Of a stretch of 5,375 nucleotides of DNA, positions 1-4,987 are shown piece after piece (positions within the stretch are counted from its first letter, which is position 1; each line of letters starts with the position of its first letter). The stretch covers positions 1 to 5,375 of the forward strand of contig JALOTM010000087.1 in assembly GCA_025457905.1 (NCBI GenBank), given 5' to 3'. The position numbers and the translations under genes were made by a program. This DNA is from Methanomassiliicoccales archaeon. Its GTDB lineage: Archaea; Thermoplasmatota; Thermoplasmata; Methanomassiliicoccales; UBA472. The notes below the pieces were generated by a model, which was given only the letters and a program-made list of their open reading frames with translations, ran no database searches and was not told the DNA's origin.

Positions 1-1
1 T

Positions 2-340
2 CGACGTAAGATCGAGACCGTGGCCCGGGAGATGTACGGCGCTGGGGAGATCAAGTTCCACGCCGAGGCCGAGAAGGACCTGGAGTGGATCGAGAAGAAT
101 GGCTTCGGAGGCCTTCCCGTGTGCATCGCCAAGACCCAGCACTCCGTGAGCGACGACCCCAAGGTGAAGGGGGCGCCGATGGGCTGGACCCTGACCGTGA
201 AGGAGCTCATAGTGTCCGCCGGGGCGGGGTTCGTGGTCGCCATATGCGGGGACATCATGCTCATACCCGGGCTGCCGGCGGAGCCCAACGCCCTGGAGAT
301 GGACGTGTTCGACGATGGCCGCATCATCGGTCTGAACTGA
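2..340 (+). CDS. fhs: Formate--tetrahydrofolate ligase (10-formyl-H4F synthetase), C-terminal part
   Basis: The reading frame is open from the left edge (frame starting at base 2) to TGA at 338-340. This gives the last 112 residues of a protein normally about 555-560 residues long, so the 5' four-fifths lie outside the window. The translation matches the well-conserved FTHFS C-terminus: KIETVAREMYGA near the start, the GFGGLPVCIAKTQHS and SDDPK blocks, the VSAGAGFVVAICGDIM block, and the PGLP motif before a D-DGRI-GL ending. The enzyme is cytosolic and uses ATP, formate and tetrahydrofolate to make 10-formyl-H4F, the formate-activating step of the H4F methyl branch. Its presence near metV supports a bacterial-type H4F pathway rather than only the archaeal H4MPT one. 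The last 17 bases overlap the 3' end of the convergent DUF3786 gene. No poly-T terminator is visible after the stop. Confidence 0.96.
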   Translation, partial: RRKIETVAREMYGAGEIKFHAEAEKDLEWIEKNGFGGLPVCIAKTQHSVSDDPKVKGAPMGWTLTVKELIVSAGAGFVVAICGDIMLIPGLPAEPNALEMDVFDDGRIIGLN

Positions 341-962
341 GCCTGGAGAAAACCCTCGAGAGGCGCGAGGCCACCATGGCCCCGGCCACGGCCAGGTCCT
401 CGGTGGCCAGGATGCCCGGCGCAGAGGAGTCGAAGAGGACATTGGCCGAGGCGGGGACCTCGTCGTCCCCTTCCCAAAGGACGACGGTGACGGGCAGCTT
501 GGGGAACACCAGGACCTGCACCGCGAAGGAGCCCAGGCGGAACTCTGCCCCGTTGACGCGCCTGCCCGCCTCCACCAGGCCCCATGGCCTGGAGGCGAAC
601 TCGCTCGCTATCCTTTCGATGGTCCTGGCGCGGAAGGCCCTCAGGTAGGCGTCCCCCCCAGGGGCCTCGCCGAAGGAGATGAGCCTTCCACTCGGCGCGT
701 GCTCGTCGCATCCCAGGAGGTAGTGCAGCGCCAGCACCGACACCGAGGGCTCGGCCTCCATCCCCTCGAGCCCGACTTTCCGCCTCGCCTCGTCCACCGT
801 CAGGACGGTTTCGAAGAACGGAAGGTGCAAGCTCGCGCCATCCCGCCTGGCCCCCGAGAACGTGGCGACCTGGTCCACGTTCCTCTCAACGAGCTTCTCC
901 CACGCCATGCTGATGGCCGTGCTGCAACCGTGGCTCCCTGAGGCAGAGGGGGGAGCGCTCAT
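324..962 (-). CDS. DUF3786 domain protein, function unknown
   Basis: This 212-residue protein matches the DUF3786 family pattern as I recall it. An N-terminal A-WEKL helix is followed by LPFFE near residue 48. The LHYLLG...SGRLISFGEAPGG block spans about residues 79-103, and the core FPKLPVTVVLWEGDDE and ASANVLFDSS...LATEDLAV lies at about 153-192. Its length is close to that of the family. No signal peptide or membrane segment is visible, so it is probably cytosolic. The family has no assigned biochemical role known to me; my recollection that it often sits near corrinoid or acetyl-CoA-pathway genes is consistent with fhs and metV here but is not proof of function. The start at 962 is chosen because it forms an ATGA overlap with the upstream deacetylase gene. 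The alternative ATG at 908 (residue 19, directly before AWEKL) would remove a non-conserved leader, but I see no ribosome binding site before it. The stop lies inside the end of fhs on the other strand. Confidence 0.85.
   Translation of the reverse strand: MSAPPSASGSHGCSTAISMAWEKLVERNVDQVATFSGARRDGASLHLPFFETVLTVDEARRKVGLEGMEAEPSVSVLALHYLLGCDEHAPSGRLISFGEAPGGDAYLRAFRARTIERIASEFASRPWGLVEAGRRVNGAEFRLGSFAVQVLVFPKLPVTVVLWEGDDEVPASANVLFDSSAPGILATEDLAVAGAMVASRLSRVFSRLSSDR
796..809. repeat. Copy 1 of the near-palindromic repeat ACCGTCAGGACGGT
   Basis: This 14-base sequence, ACCGTC-AG-GACGGT, has 6-base inverted arms and recurs identically at 1954-1967. This copy lies inside the DUF3786 gene, where the minus strand encodes the TVLTV stretch. 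It may be a regulatory site or a chance repeat. Confidence 0.3.
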
Positions 963-1825
963 GCCTGCCAGGCCTCGGCTATCTCCTTCAGGGTGAGGAA
1001 CTCCATGCCCTCCTCCCTGGCCCCCTCCAGGACCCTGCGCAGGTTGCTAAGGCTGACCTCGATGGAGGTATCTCCCAGGAGGCCGCGGTTGTATGTCTCC
1101 ACCACGTGCCAGCTATGGGTCGCCAGGACCAGGGCGCCCTCGTGGACCGATGCGGCCAGGTGGCGGTAGTCGTCGGGCATGCGCTTGCCCTCATGCATCG
1201 GCCACAGGTAGGAGACGATCCTCCTCCCGGCCTGGTCGCGTCCGCTGGCCACAGGTATCTCCAATAGGTCCCCGGCCGCCTTCCAGGGCCGGATGCTGTC
1301 ATCCTCCTCGTCGATGGCCCTGGTGACCGAGGAATCGTACGAGAAGCCCTTCTTCTGCAATAGGAACAGCGTCCTCTGGTCGATATGCTGATACGGAGCT
1401 CGAAAGCCCACTGGATCGCGGGCGAACACCTGCCGCAGGATGTCGCGGGAGCGGTCCAGCATCTCCGAGATCTCGGGGCCGGTGAGCGGGGCGCCGGTGG
1501 ACCCGCCGGTTATATCCTCATGGCATACCCCGTGGCACGCCACCTCGTGGCGGGAGAGAAGCTCCCTGACGTCCATCTCCCTGGCCAGGTGCAGGAGCGT
1601 GTCCCCCTCGAGGAAGAAGGTGGCCTCGATCCCCACCTCCTCCAGCAGGTCGACGATCAGACGGAGGCCCCTGGCGGAGGATGAGAACCTGACCTCCTCG
1701 CGGTCGCCGTCATGGCACTTGGAGCAGGCCTGCCGCTTGCCTGGCGTGGGGAGGTTCACGTCCCGGTCCACGTCCACGGTGAAGGCCACCAACCGCATCA
1801 TCACGGGAATGGTGGCCGGGCCCAT
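959..1825 (-). CDS. Polysaccharide deacetylase family protein (NodB homology domain, CE4-like)
   Basis: This 288-residue protein has the NodB/CE4 motifs in order. The metal-binding acidic motif TVDVD carries D18 and D20. Further on come EATFFLEG at about 67-74, the HGVCH motif with H98 and H102, the FRAPY motif at 141-145 (R142), and LATHSWH with H237. The family removes N-acyl or related amide groups from sugars or similar substrates using a divalent metal. The actual substrate here is unknown. There is no signal peptide or membrane segment, so the protein appears cytosolic, unlike many cell-wall deacetylases. Residues 34-38 form a CSKCH motif, discussed separately. It is the first gene of a two-gene operon whose stop overlaps the DUF3786 start. 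The ATG at 1825 lies about 35 bases from the shared TATA element, with AAAAAGG only 2 bases upstream. ATG codons at 1801 and 1798 (residues 9 and 10), just before RLVAFTVDVD, are good alternative starts and fit the family N-terminus better. Confidence 0.88.
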   Translation of the reverse strand: MGPATIPVMMRLVAFTVDVDRDVNLPTPGKRQACSKCHDGDREEVRFSSSARGLRLIVDLLEEVGIEATFFLEGDTLLHLAREMDVRELLSRHEVACHGVCHEDITGGSTGAPLTGPEISEMLDRSRDILRQVFARDPVGFRAPYQHIDQRTLFLLQKKGFSYDSSVTRAIDEEDDSIRPWKAAGDLLEIPVASGRDQAGRRIVSYLWPMHEGKRMPDDYRHLAASVHEGALVLATHSWHVVETYNRGLLGDTSIEVSLSNLRRVLEGAREEGMEFLTLKEIAEAWQA

Positions 1826-1848
1826 AACCTTTTTCCGGCCGGGAAGTC

Positions 1849-1893
1849 TGGCAACCTATAAATAACGCATCGGTTCTCGCAAGAGCGTTGCCA
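1849..1893. repeat. Inverted repeat TGGCAAC/GTTGCCA flanking the TATA box
   Basis: TGGCAAC at 1849-1855 is a perfect inverted match to GTTGCCA at 1887-1893, with a 31-base spacer that contains the TATA box. The right arm ends directly before ATG 1894 and covers the predicted transcription start. The arrangement could be an operator pair, but arms of 7 bases in such a short region could also arise by chance. Confidence 0.35.
1857..1865 (+). promoter_or_regulatory. Archaeal TATA box (TATAAATAA)
   Basis: TATAAATAA is the clearest archaeal promoter element in the window. With the usual spacing of about 25-28 bases from TATA centre to transcription start, the plus-strand start falls near 1886-1889. 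That is at or just before TTG 1888 and ATG 1894, which implies a leaderless or near-leaderless hdrA mRNA. Read on the minus strand the same bases give TTATTTATAG, which would place a minus-strand start near 1833-1836, again just upstream of ATG 1825. No Shine-Dalgarno sequence precedes ATG 1894, in contrast to the downstream operon genes. Confidence 0.6.
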
Positions 1894-3006
1894 ATGAGAG
1901 CCCTGGACCGTGCGGCGCCGGAGGGGCAGGCCGCGACCCTGGATCCCCGTTCGACCGTCAGGACGGTCCCAGTGCGCAAGGTGGCCATCATCGGATCGGG
2001 CGTGGCCGGCCTGACCGCGGCATTGAGCCTGGCCGAGCGCGGCGTACCCTCCCTCGTCCTGGAGCGGGAGAGGTCCTTGGGGGGTCTCTGCGCCCAGCTG
2101 GGCTGCAAGGGCGTGGACCGCTGCGTTCGCTGCGATTCCTGCCTGGCCAGGGACAAGGTGGACATGGTCAAGGCCTCGCCCTCCATCGAGAGGAGGAGGG
2201 GCGTGGAGGTCGTGTCCTTGGAAGGGGGAGCGGGCGATCTCCGTCTCCTGGTCCAGGGCTCTTCCTCTCACCGGGAGGTCCTCCAGGTCGGCGCGGTCAT
2301 ATGCGCCACTGGGGCCGAGCCCTTCGACCCCTCCCTGGAGAGGCGGCTCGGCCACGGCGAGATGAGGGACGTGGTCACCTCCTTGGAGCTTGAGCGCTCC
2401 CTAGCCTCATCGGGAAGCATCCTGGTGCCTTCGACCGGGATGGCGCCGTCCACGCTCGCCTTCGTTCAGTGCGTCGGGTCCCGGGACGCGCGCTTTGCCC
2501 CCTACTGCTCGGCCTACTGCTGCAAATCCTCGTTCAAGCTCGCTCAGGCGGTGAGGGCCAAGCACCCCTCCTGCCGCATCTCGTTCCTCTTCATGGACCT
2601 CCGCCTTCACGACCCGAGGGAGAACATCCGCCTCTGGGCCTCGGGACAGGAGGGGGTGGAGCTGGTGCGCTCTCGGCCTTCGGAGATATGCGCCGGCGAG
2701 GGCGGCAAGCCAACGGTGCGCTTCGCGGCCGAGGGCGATGCCGCCCTGGAGGAGAGGGCCTTCGACATGGTGGTCCTGGCCTTGGCATTGGTCCCCTCCC
2801 CGGGGGCGAAGGACCTGGCCAGGTCCCTGGGGGTCGGACTGGACGACTTCGGCTTCATGAGGTCGCAGGGAGACGCCTGGACGTCCACCCGCCCGGGCGT
2901 ATTCCTGGCAGGGTCCTGCTCCGGCCCCAAGGACATCGTGGCCAGCGCCAAGGACGGTTCGGCCGCCGCTACGCGGGCGCTCGCGCTGCTGGAGGGGTTT
3001 AGGTGA
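1894..3006 (+). CDS. hdrA: HdrA-like FAD protein without ferredoxin domains (HdrA1, QmoA-like)
   Basis: This 370-residue protein belongs to the heterodisulfide reductase subunit A family. An FAD-binding Rossmann fold starts at residue 28: KVAIIGSGVAGL with G34, G36 and G39, and E57 ending strand 2, then LGG. Next come five cysteines, C66, C71, C77, C80 and C83. ICATGAEPF lies at about 136-144. The HdrA signature FVQCVGSRD...YCSAYCC has C193, C205, C209 and C210, the Cx(n)Cx3CC pattern that ligates a 4Fe-4S cluster in characterised HdrA. FLFMDLR and DPRENIRLWA follow, and a C-terminal FAD motif GVFLAGSCSGPKDI lies at about 335-348. Classical HdrA is about 650 residues or more; this protein lacks the HdrA N-terminal domain and all ferredoxin domains, as in QmoA. 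It is cytosolic, with a role in flavin-based electron transfer inferred. The start is ATG 1894, with TTG 1888 as an alternative. GTG 1972 would begin directly at the Rossmann fold but has no ribosome binding site. The stop overlaps the next start (GTGA). Confidence 0.88.
   Translation: MRALDRAAPEGQAATLDPRSTVRTVPVRKVAIIGSGVAGLTAALSLAERGVPSLVLERERSLGGLCAQLGCKGVDRCVRCDSCLARDKVDMVKASPSIERRRGVEVVSLEGGAGDLRLLVQGSSSHREVLQVGAVICATGAEPFDPSLERRLGHGEMRDVVTSLELERSLASSGSILVPSTGMAPSTLAFVQCVGSRDARFAPYCSAYCCKSSFKLAQAVRAKHPSCRISFLFMDLRLHDPRENIRLWASGQEGVELVRSRPSEICAGEGGKPTVRFAAEGDAALEERAFDMVVLALALVPSPGAKDLARSLGVGLDDFGFMRSQGDAWTSTRPGVFLAGSCSGPKDIVASAKDGSAAATRALALLEGFR
1953..1968. repeat. Copy 2 of the near-palindromic repeat, extended to 7-base arms
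   Basis: GACCGTC at 1953-1959 and GACGGTC at 1962-1968 are perfect inverted arms with a 2-base gap. The inner 14 bases are identical to 796-809. It sits near the 5' end of the HdrA1 gene, 3 bases before the in-frame GTG at 1972, so it could be an operator or an mRNA hairpin controlling that gene, or simply coding sequence. Confidence 0.35.
2991..2997 (+). promoter_or_regulatory. Ribosome binding site for HdrA2 that fixes its GTG start
   Basis: GGAGGGG lies 5 bases before GTG 3003 (7 bases from the GGAGG core), inside the last codons of the upstream gene. It supports the GTG start, since the next in-frame ATG (residue 19) would cut into the conserved N-terminal domain. Confidence 0.6.
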
Positions 3007-4589
3007 GCCAAGCCAAGGTGGCCGTCATCATCTGCTCCTGGGCGGCGGGCGAGGACATGGTCTTCGACCCGAAGGCCTTGGCGGACCATGCGGCAGCCCT
3101 GCCAGGCGTGGCCCGGGCCGGCGTGGTGCACCGCATCTGCACCGAACCAGGGGAGGAGGAGGCGGTCGCCTTCCTGAAAGAGTCCGGCGCCGACCGTTCC
3201 GTCGTCGCCGCCTGCTCGCCGCGCACCAAGGGCGCGCTGCACGCTCGCATCGCCGAGCGTGCTGGCCTGGACAGGTTCGCCATCGAGGCGGTCGACGTCC
3301 GCGAGGGTGCGGCCTACGTCCATGCCCCTGGACCGGCATTGGAGAAGGCCAAGACATCGGTGGCGATGGCGGTGGAGAAGATGATGCTCTGGGCCCCTCC
3401 TCCCCAACGCATCCTTGAGCCCTCCTCGCGTCGGGTGGCGGTGGTGGGGGACGGGCTCTCCGCCGTCCTGGCAGCCAGGGAGCTGCTGGACCAAGGACTG
3501 GAGGTGGACATGCTCCTCTCCGAGGAGCACCTGTGGAAACCCCCAAGATGTCTCTTCATCGACGATTCCGAGGCTGGGAGGGCCATGCGTGCCATGGCCT
3601 CGGTCCCCGAACGCGCCAGGGTCCTGAGGTCCCGGGCTGTAAGGTGCTGTGACGGCGAGCCAGGCCGACTTGAGCTGGTCACCGAGGGCCCTGGCGGTCC
3701 GTCCGTCGAGACCTACGGAGCGGTCGTCCTGGCGCCCGAGCCGGACCTGGAACTGAGGGATCTGCGAGGGGAAGCAGTGAGCGCCGCCGATGCCCAGGGT
3801 AGAGGCGCGAGGTCGGTGATCGTTCTCCCCGGAGGAAAGAGCTCGGGCACCGGCTGCTCGTGCATCACGCCCCGAGGCATGGTGTTCGCCCTGGAGGCGC
3901 TCAGGCTGTACCCTGACATGAGGCTGTCGCTCCTGGGGAGGGAGGTGAGGGCGCTGGGCGGCATGGAGTCACTGCAGCGCCAGGCCCAGTCCGCGGGCGT
4001 GATGTTCTATAGGCTGGATGGGGAGCCCGTGCTGGAGGGCAGCCCCCCTTCGAAGGTCAGCTTCCTCGACCCCTTGCTGGGCCGGACGGAGCTGGAGGCG
4101 GACCTGTTCCTAGTGGACAGCGTTTCCGTGCCCCGGGCGGAGAGACTGGCCCGGGCGTTCGGTCTGCCGCAGGACGAGAAGGGCGAGCTGCTCTCCATCG
4201 AGTCCCGGCTGAGGCCAGGGGAGACGGTACGGGCCGGTGTGTTCGCCTGCCGCCATCGGGTGGGGAACATGGTCCTGGAGGACCTGGAGCGCGAGGCCGC
4301 CACCGTAGCGGCGCGGGCCGGCGAGCTCCTGCGCGGCGAGACGGTACTCGGAGGAATGGTGGCCGAGGTGGACCAGGAGAGGTGCTCGGCGTGCCTGAGC
4401 TGCGTGCGCATCTGCCCCTACTCCGCTCCGCGCATCGGCGCCAGGGGAAAGGCCGAGGTGCTGCTGGAGCGCTGCCAGGGCTGCGGCGCCTGCGCCCCGC
4501 TCTGCCCCAGCCAGGCCATCAAGATGCATCTCTGTAGCGACGCCCAGCTGGACGCCCAGATCGGCATCGTCACCAGGAGGCCATCATGA
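3003..4589 (+). CDS. hdrA: HdrA-like protein with HdrA N-terminal domain, degenerate nucleotide-binding module and two 4Fe-4S motifs (HdrA2, QmoB-like)
   Basis: This 528-residue protein starts with GTG in a GTGA overlap. Residues 1-128 match the HdrA N-terminal domain: VAVIICSW (C11), LPGVARAGVVHRICTEPG (C46), VVAACSPRTKG (C71), then the EAVDVREGAAYVH and EKAKTSVAMAVEK blocks. Residues 144-440 follow the HdrA thioredoxin-reductase-like layout but are degenerate. VAVVGDGLSA replaces GxGxxG, no acidic residue ends strand 2, the CVGSRD...CC motif is replaced by a GTGCSC stretch (C285, C287), and the C-terminal GVFxxG motif becomes GVFACRHRVGN. Loss of FAD binding is inferred. The C-terminus has two 4Fe-4S ferredoxin motifs: C461/C464/C467/C471-P and C491/C494/C497/C501-P. 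The likely role is an iron-sulfur relay between the HdrA1 flavin and its partners MvhD and MetVF. A QmoB-like identity is the closest analogy, though in QmoB the MvhD part is fused and here it is a separate gene. Confidence 0.85.
   Translation: MSQAKVAVIICSWAAGEDMVFDPKALADHAAALPGVARAGVVHRICTEPGEEEAVAFLKESGADRSVVAACSPRTKGALHARIAERAGLDRFAIEAVDVREGAAYVHAPGPALEKAKTSVAMAVEKMMLWAPPPQRILEPSSRRVAVVGDGLSAVLAARELLDQGLEVDMLLSEEHLWKPPRCLFIDDSEAGRAMRAMASVPERARVLRSRAVRCCDGEPGRLELVTEGPGGPSVETYGAVVLAPEPDLELRDLRGEAVSAADAQGRGARSVIVLPGGKSSGTGCSCITPRGMVFALEALRLYPDMRLSLLGREVRALGGMESLQRQAQSAGVMFYRLDGEPVLEGSPPSKVSFLDPLLGRTELEADLFLVDSVSVPRAERLARAFGLPQDEKGELLSIESRLRPGETVRAGVFACRHRVGNMVLEDLEREAATVAARAGELLRGETVLGGMVAEVDQERCSACLSCVRICPYSAPRIGARGKAEVLLERCQGCGACAPLCPSQAIKMHLCSDAQLDAQIGIVTRRPS
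4575..4580 (+). promoter_or_regulatory. Ribosome binding site for the mvhD-like gene
   Basis: AGGAGG lies 5 bases before ATG 4586, within the end of the upstream coding sequence. It indicates coupled re-initiation at the ATGA overlap. Confidence 0.6.
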
Positions 4590-4987
4590 AGGTAATCGGG
4601 TTCGTCTGCGAGCACGGTGGCGCGGCCGCCTTCACCCTGGCCGGGGAGAGGAGGTTTCCGCTCCCGTCCGAGGTCACGCTCATCGCCCTTCCTTGCCTGG
4701 GCCGGCTGGGCGCCGTTCATATCCTGAGGGCGTTCCGCGAGGGTGCGGCCGCCGTCTTCGTGGCCGGATGCCTGGAGGGGAACTGCCATCACCTCTATGG
4801 CAACCTGGAGGCAGGCAAGAGGGTGGAGCAGGCCCGGCGCATCCTGGCCCAGGTGGGGATGGACGGGCGGCGGCTGGAGATCTTCCATCTCTCCTCCGAC
4901 CAGGCCTGGAAGGCGAGGGAGATGGCCGAGGAGATGGTGAGAAGGGCGAGGGAGCTGGGGCCCAGCCCGCTGGAGGCGAGAGCATGA
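4586..4987 (+). CDS. mvhD: MvhD/FlpD-family iron-sulfur protein (methyl-viologen-reducing hydrogenase delta-like subunit)
   Basis: This 133-residue protein is close to the usual MvhD length of about 140. The family pattern is clear: an opening IGFVC (C8), a strand ending in LPCLGR (C37) where MvhD has MCSGR, HILRAFREGAAAVFVAGC (C62), and EGNCHHLYGN (C67) matching the GCHPGDCHY-GN motif. The C-terminal helix region follows HLSSDQAWKAREMAEEM. MvhD carries a 2Fe-2S cluster and passes electrons between a donor or acceptor enzyme and HdrA. In methanogens the partner is the hydrogenase MvhAG. Here no hydrogenase gene is visible, and the neighbour is metV, so MvhD may bridge HdrA and the methylene-H4F reductase. 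The CNWCSY-type opening of MvhD is changed to CEHGGA, leaving four cysteines. The start ATG overlaps the previous stop and the stop overlaps the metV start (both ATGA). Confidence 0.88.
   Translation: MKVIGFVCEHGGAAAFTLAGERRFPLPSEVTLIALPCLGRLGAVHILRAFREGAAAVFVAGCLEGNCHHLYGNLEAGKRVEQARRILAQVGMDGRRLEIFHLSSDQAWKAREMAEEMVRRARELGPSPLEARA
4972..4976 (+). promoter_or_regulatory. Ribosome binding site for metV
   Basis: GGAGG lies 7 bases before ATG 4984, inside the 3' end of the mvhD-like gene. Confidence 0.55.

Larger units (their letters stand above)
1826..1893. promoter_or_regulatory. Divergent intergenic promoter region
   Basis: This is the only real gap between genes in the window, about 68 bases. 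It holds one AT-rich element at 1856-1865 in otherwise GC-rich sequence. That element lies 30-40 bases upstream of both start codons, 1825 on the minus strand and 1894 on the plus strand. It also holds a T run at 1830-1834, a GC palindrome at 1835-1842, and both arms of an inverted repeat. The likely role is divergent transcription of the deacetylase-DUF3786 pair and the hdrA-mvhD-metV operon. Confidence 0.6.

Noticed and set aside
85..648. Plus-strand open frame of 187 codons across the fhs end and the DUF3786 gene
   Set aside because: It is out of frame with fhs and antisense to DUF3786, with no motif. Both overlapped genes have strong family matches.
1835..1842. CCGGCCGG palindrome in the divergent promoter
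   Set aside because: Short GC palindromes are common in DNA of this composition and nothing else marks it as a site.
1801..2355. Minus-strand open frames (1710-2186 and 1801-2355) covering the promoter region and the 5' end of HdrA1
   Set aside because: They overlap the promoter and the conserved FAD motif of HdrA1 and show no family resemblance. They look like composition-driven shadows.
2607..3530. Long open frame of 307 codons on the minus strand across the HdrA1/HdrA2 junction
   Set aside because: It is antisense to two clear family members, its translation is rich in low-information Arg/Gly/His/Pro stretches with no recognisable motif, and long open antisense frames are expected at this GC content.
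1894..4589. HdrA1 and HdrA2 as one hdrA gene broken by a frameshift
   Set aside because: HdrA1 ends with a complete C-terminal FAD motif and helix. HdrA2 starts with its own ribosome binding site, GTG and a full HdrA N-terminal domain, followed by a second, degenerate nucleotide-binding module. This is two genes, not a broken one.
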